Assembly (NCBI GenBank): GCA_050084985.1
Contig: JBITNC010000001.1
Location: forward strand, 181,970,001 to 182,034,000
DNA length: 64,000 bases
DNA from: Nageia nagi
Lineage: Eukaryota; Pinophyta
Reading direction: 5' to 3'
In this document: one piece after another, positions 60,887 through 64,000 of the stretch
Numbering within the stretch: the first letter of the stretch is position 1
Layout of the letters: each line of letters opens with the position of its first letter
The notes under the pieces: model-generated
The model's database searches: none
Seen by the model: the letters and a program-made list of their open reading frames with translations, nothing else
Told to the model about the DNA's origin: nothing
Made by a program: the position numbers and the translations under genes

Positions 60887-61308
60887 TGAGAGAATGTTCA
60901 TTGAATTAATAAAAATGAATAAATTACAACAATATATAGCTTTTTGGAGCAAGCTTAGCCATTGACAAGTGTATTGAAAAACATTCTCGGTAAGACTCTA
61001 GATCTAATCTACATACTAAAAGTAAAACTTTATTGACACCTAATAACCATAAACATGACACCTATCAAGTATAGAAAATGGAATTGAGAAAGATTAGCTC
61101 AATATTAGCAAATTTCAACCATTCTGACTAAGTCTATTACCTATCTACTAACCGGTTGTCAACAAACTAGTTCTACTAATTGGTAGGTCGGTTGGGACCT
61201 ACACTAACTAGTGGTCTAATTGGGTTGGCCAGGCCTTTCATGGCCAATTGGAAATAGAGACTCAAAGTTTCTTTTAATTTGACATTTTTAAGGCCTATAA
61301 CTTTAACA
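60887..61308 (-). repeat. Copia element 2 5' LTR
   Basis: 422 bp, TG...CA, adjacent to the primer-binding site. It has about two units of a GGTCGGTTGGGACC-type repeat where the other LTR has about four. Confidence 0.9.
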
Positions 61309-63400
61309 TCCCTTTGTACTTACAATTTTCAATCATATACTTATGAACAAAAGGAGATGAAAAGAGTTTACCAGTGTCTATGGTCATTTGAACTATTATG
61401 GATTTGTTAGGACTAGAAAATACAAATGTGATAGAACAAGATCCAATTTCATCTCCACTAGTTTCATGTCATTGACAACCCTTTAGTAGAAATACATGCC
61501 ATTGACAACCCTCCATAGATATATTTTTGGGTTATATCAAATCTTTCACAAATGAAAATAAATCCAAGTTCTCTATATGGTAAGTACCCATGTCGATCTT
61601 TGTAATCTCATATCTAGGACAATTCATTGTAATTTCTTTAAAATATCATGTATTGCATAAAGCATATGGTTCTAGATCACCAAGCACTATATGAACCTCC
61701 CCCTGAAACTCAAAATTTTATCTACCATGTAATATAGATGGGATTGCATCCATATCATGAAGCCAAGGCCTTCCTAATAACAAATTATATGATAAATTAG
61801 AATTAAACACTTGAAATTTAGCTATAATTGTCCTTACTCCTATAGTTACCATAATCGTGGCTATCCCCATTAGTTTTTTAGATTAGCTTTCATATGCCCT
61901 AATATTGAATGTAGCTTCTTATAGTGGAGGGAATTCTACACCTTTTTCTTTGAGTTGAATCAAAAACTTATGGGAACAAACATTAATAGCTAATCCATTA
62001 TCTACCAAGGTTTTTTTGATTTACCATCCATCAATCAAAGGTGTAATATATAAAGACAAACATTCATCAAGCAAATCTTTATTAACCTTTTCAGATTTGT
62101 AAAAATATATAGGATCACATTCCTTAATATCTCTAAGCTTTTCAAAGAACATAGCAACATACACATTTGTAGGGACTCTCCTTTTTGAATAAAGCATATA
62201 ATATATCCCTATGTGCTTCAGGTGTAGATATAATATCATACAAACTAATTTTTGTAAGAGTAGTTTTTAATTGCTCTATCACACTATATATCTTCAAATT
62301 AGGTGGTATACTTACTTGTTTTATAGTGAATGGATTGGGAGCATGCCTTGGTTGCCCTCTTTTTAATCTAACACACACCTCTTTGTCCATTGAAATTGTA
62401 TTCACTTTATGTCATTGATTTGTATTTGTTTGATCAATTTGATACTTTCTTTGAGAAATAATATCTAATATTACTACCTCTAATGCTTTGCAAAAATTCA
62501 TAGCATGATCCTTATTTTGATAAAATGTACAATAAGCATATGATTTTCCCATAGGAACATTACCATATTGGGTTGATTTTTCCATTGGCTGCAATAATCC
62601 CTTTTTCATTAGATCCCTCATAATAAATCATGGTTGAATTGGAAAAGTGTACCTCATATATTTTATAGTAGCAAATCTTTGTAACTTTGGTGGGGAAGCA
62701 GGTCTATCAGTAATATGTACATATTTTTCTTCTTTTTTAGCATATGTTCATCTATTATTCTTTTTGAAAAGGAGTAGATGCATACTTGAGCTCACCTAAT
62801 TCAAGTAACACTTTTTCTTTTTGCAATAATTATTGAATCAATGCTCTAAAGCTAACATTTTTATTACTCTATAACAATACTTTGCTCTTTTATATTGTGT
62901 TTGTATTGTCCTATGAATAACTTGACCAATGACTTCAAAGAATTAGTTGAACCACTAGGAAAATTATAGAACCATTGACTAGTGTCACCTTTCAGACTCC
63001 TTGGGAAGAATTTTGCCAACAACTTCTCCTTCAACCCTAATTTCAATAATCACTCCTCCTAAAAGGTGATAAGATGTTGTTTTGAGTCTTGTTCACCACT
63101 AACCATCTTGAACTTGGGGGCCTTGTGTTTGGGTGATAGGTGAAATTACGAATCTCCTTAAACAAGGGTGAGATGAATACACCATCATAGTCTTCTTCAT
63201 TTGTTGTGATCTTCTACTATTTTCAAGATTGGTAAGTCAAGCATCTATGATAGGATCTAGAAATGTCAATGAACTACCTAAACCTTTTAGGTCATTTAAT
63301 TTGTTACACATTGCATGCATGTCTCTAAGCATTTTTTTTGAATTTCTTCTTCCATGTTAACACTGCTGATAGCCTAGAAATAGCTATAAATATCATTGAT
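61309..63400 (-). pseudogene. Tat-type gag and protease region
   Basis: Minus-strand translation gives LLAKFFPRSLKGDTSQWFYN and IGQYKHNI at 63046-62864 (Retrotrans_gag). Next come YCTFYQNKDHAMNFCKALEV at about 62540-62470 (the gag Cys-His-Cys segment) and NPFTIKQVSIPPNLKIYSVI with TTLTKISLYDIISTPEAHRD at 62345-62200, typical of the linker before Tat-lineage protease. The protease itself (62100-61310) is too decayed to show an active site. Copia element 2 separates this part from the reverse transcriptase. Confidence 0.7.
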
Positions 63401-63476
63401 AGTATAGATCCATTATGGAATTCTCATAAGATCTAACTAGGAGGAAAAGATAAATGAACAAATTGGTTCACCAAAA

Positions 63477-64000
63477 TGTAGTATCAAATAATGCATAATA
63501 TATAAACTGATGCACTATTTGACTACAATATTTAATTGAAGCATATATTAGAAATATGGCATCAAATGAAGAATAATAAATAATGTACCTTCATCGTAAT
63601 TGCATAAACATGGAATAATGGAAACCATTCATCAATCACCATAATGCATTCACACAGATACATGTTGCCAATGGCCTAGAGGTGACATGCCACTGGTTGC
63701 ATGGAATAAATAGATCAACAAAAGGAATAAAATATATGCAAGAGCAAGTCAAAGGGTTTAACAGATCTATGCAGAGGTAGTGTTACAAAACACCATTATT
63801 GGTAGGATAGATCAATCTTGCATGTGTTGAATCCTCTCTTGGTATTTTTGTATGCCCTTGCATGATAATGTTGTAGTGCCTTTGATATGTCTTTATAGAG
63901 ATTTCCTTGTCTTCTTTGATTCTTGAGATAATTGCAAATTTACATAGTTTGAGGTGTCTCTCTTGATATTTGACACCTTTTACATTGTACAATGGTCCAC
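63477..64000 (-). repeat. 5' LTR of the Tat-type element, cut by window end
   Basis: 524 bp visible, colinear with 44696-45225 (for example GATCTATGCAGA and ATTTGACACCTTTTACATT). On the minus strand it ends ...TACTACA and is followed by TTTTGGTGAACCAAT, the probable primer-binding region; I do not assign a tRNA. Confidence 0.85.

Larger units (their letters stand above)
56144..61308 (-). mobile_element. Copia element 2, full-length but degenerate
   Basis: 5165 bp with LTRs 60887-61308 (5' on the minus strand) and 56144-56621 (3'). The primer-binding site TGGTATCAGATCT (60883-60871) resembles initiator tRNA-Met, and the polypurine tract AAGAGGGAGAA lies at about 56622-56633. The order gag, protease, integrase, reverse transcriptase, RNase H is that of Ty1/Copia. 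It splits the Tat-type gag-protease region from its reverse transcriptase. The flanking pentamers are AGCCT and TCCCT, only a partial match, so the target duplication has decayed or a boundary is off by a base or two. Confidence 0.9.
44696..64000 (-). mobile_element. Tat-type Ty3/Gypsy retrotransposon with two nested elements
   Basis: The 3' LTR (44696-45330) and the partial 5' LTR (63477 to the window end) are direct repeats of the same sequence. Between them, on the minus strand, lie gag and protease (63400-61309), then reverse transcriptase, an additional archaeal-type RNase H and integrase (56140-52300), then a 3' non-coding region. A chromovirus (45600-51499) and a Copia element (56144-61308) are inserted. 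Removing them leaves at least 8.2 kb. The extra RNase H before integrase and the integrase motif PQGNGQA are Tat-lineage marks. The element extends beyond the window, so its target duplication cannot be checked. Confidence 0.85.

Noticed and set aside
56139-61313. Perfect 5-bp target duplication for Copia element 2
   Set aside because: The flanks read AGCCT and TCCCT; only three of five bases agree, so I do not claim an intact duplication.

Overview
This is eukaryotic nuclear DNA from a land plant. The window holds one intact protein-coding gene, a GDP-L-galactose phosphorylase (VTC2/VTC5 type) on the minus strand at 8615-11418. Nearly everything else is old, nested retrotransposon and tandem-repeat DNA. 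The gene has seven coding exons with GT-AG introns and the plant-specific non-AUG upstream ORF in its leader. The retroelements are plant lineages (Tat-type Gypsy, chromovirus, two Copia elements, a plant L1-like LINE). The AT-rich, ancient, heavily nested repeats make a gymnosperm such as a conifer plausible, but that is inference and the species cannot be read from the window.

Layout. 1-5.9 kb: degenerate LINE on the plus strand, split by a 1.4-kb insertion carrying a 12-copy 29-bp minisatellite and by a 699-bp solo LTR with a perfect CTACC target duplication. 5.9-8.5 kb: AT-rich DNA with two short tandem duplications. 8.5-12.4 kb: the phosphorylase gene, its leader and promoter. 12.4-24.7 kb: four units of a roughly 2.2-kb tandem repeat that begins about 0.4 kb upstream of the gene's TATA box; it is interrupted by a 5'-truncated Copia element (15.3-18.8 kb) and by a CACTA-like MITE (23.4 kb). 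24.7-30.7 kb: AT-rich DNA with a weak coding remnant and two (TA)n tracts.

30.7-42.8 kb: a pol-less LTR element with CTTAA target duplications. Its 5' LTR is split by a second LTR element (31.5-36.9 kb, TATTA duplications) that carries only gag, protease and a 30-bp (10-codon) tandem repeat. 44.7 kb to the window end: a large Tat-type Gypsy element on the minus strand, with its 3' LTR at 44.7-45.3 kb and part of its 5' LTR at the right edge. Nested in it are a complete but dead chromovirus (45.6-51.5 kb, plus strand, TAGTC duplications) and a Copia element (56.1-61.3 kb, minus strand).

The only functional unit I can defend is the phosphorylase gene with its leader control. In plants this enzyme carries out the first committed step of ascorbate synthesis, and the ACG-initiated uORF is its known feedback device. 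The transposon genes are all broken by stops and frameshifts. Many stops sit where the family has Trp, Arg or Gln, and LTR differences are dominated by transitions, as expected from deamination of methylated cytosines in silenced DNA.
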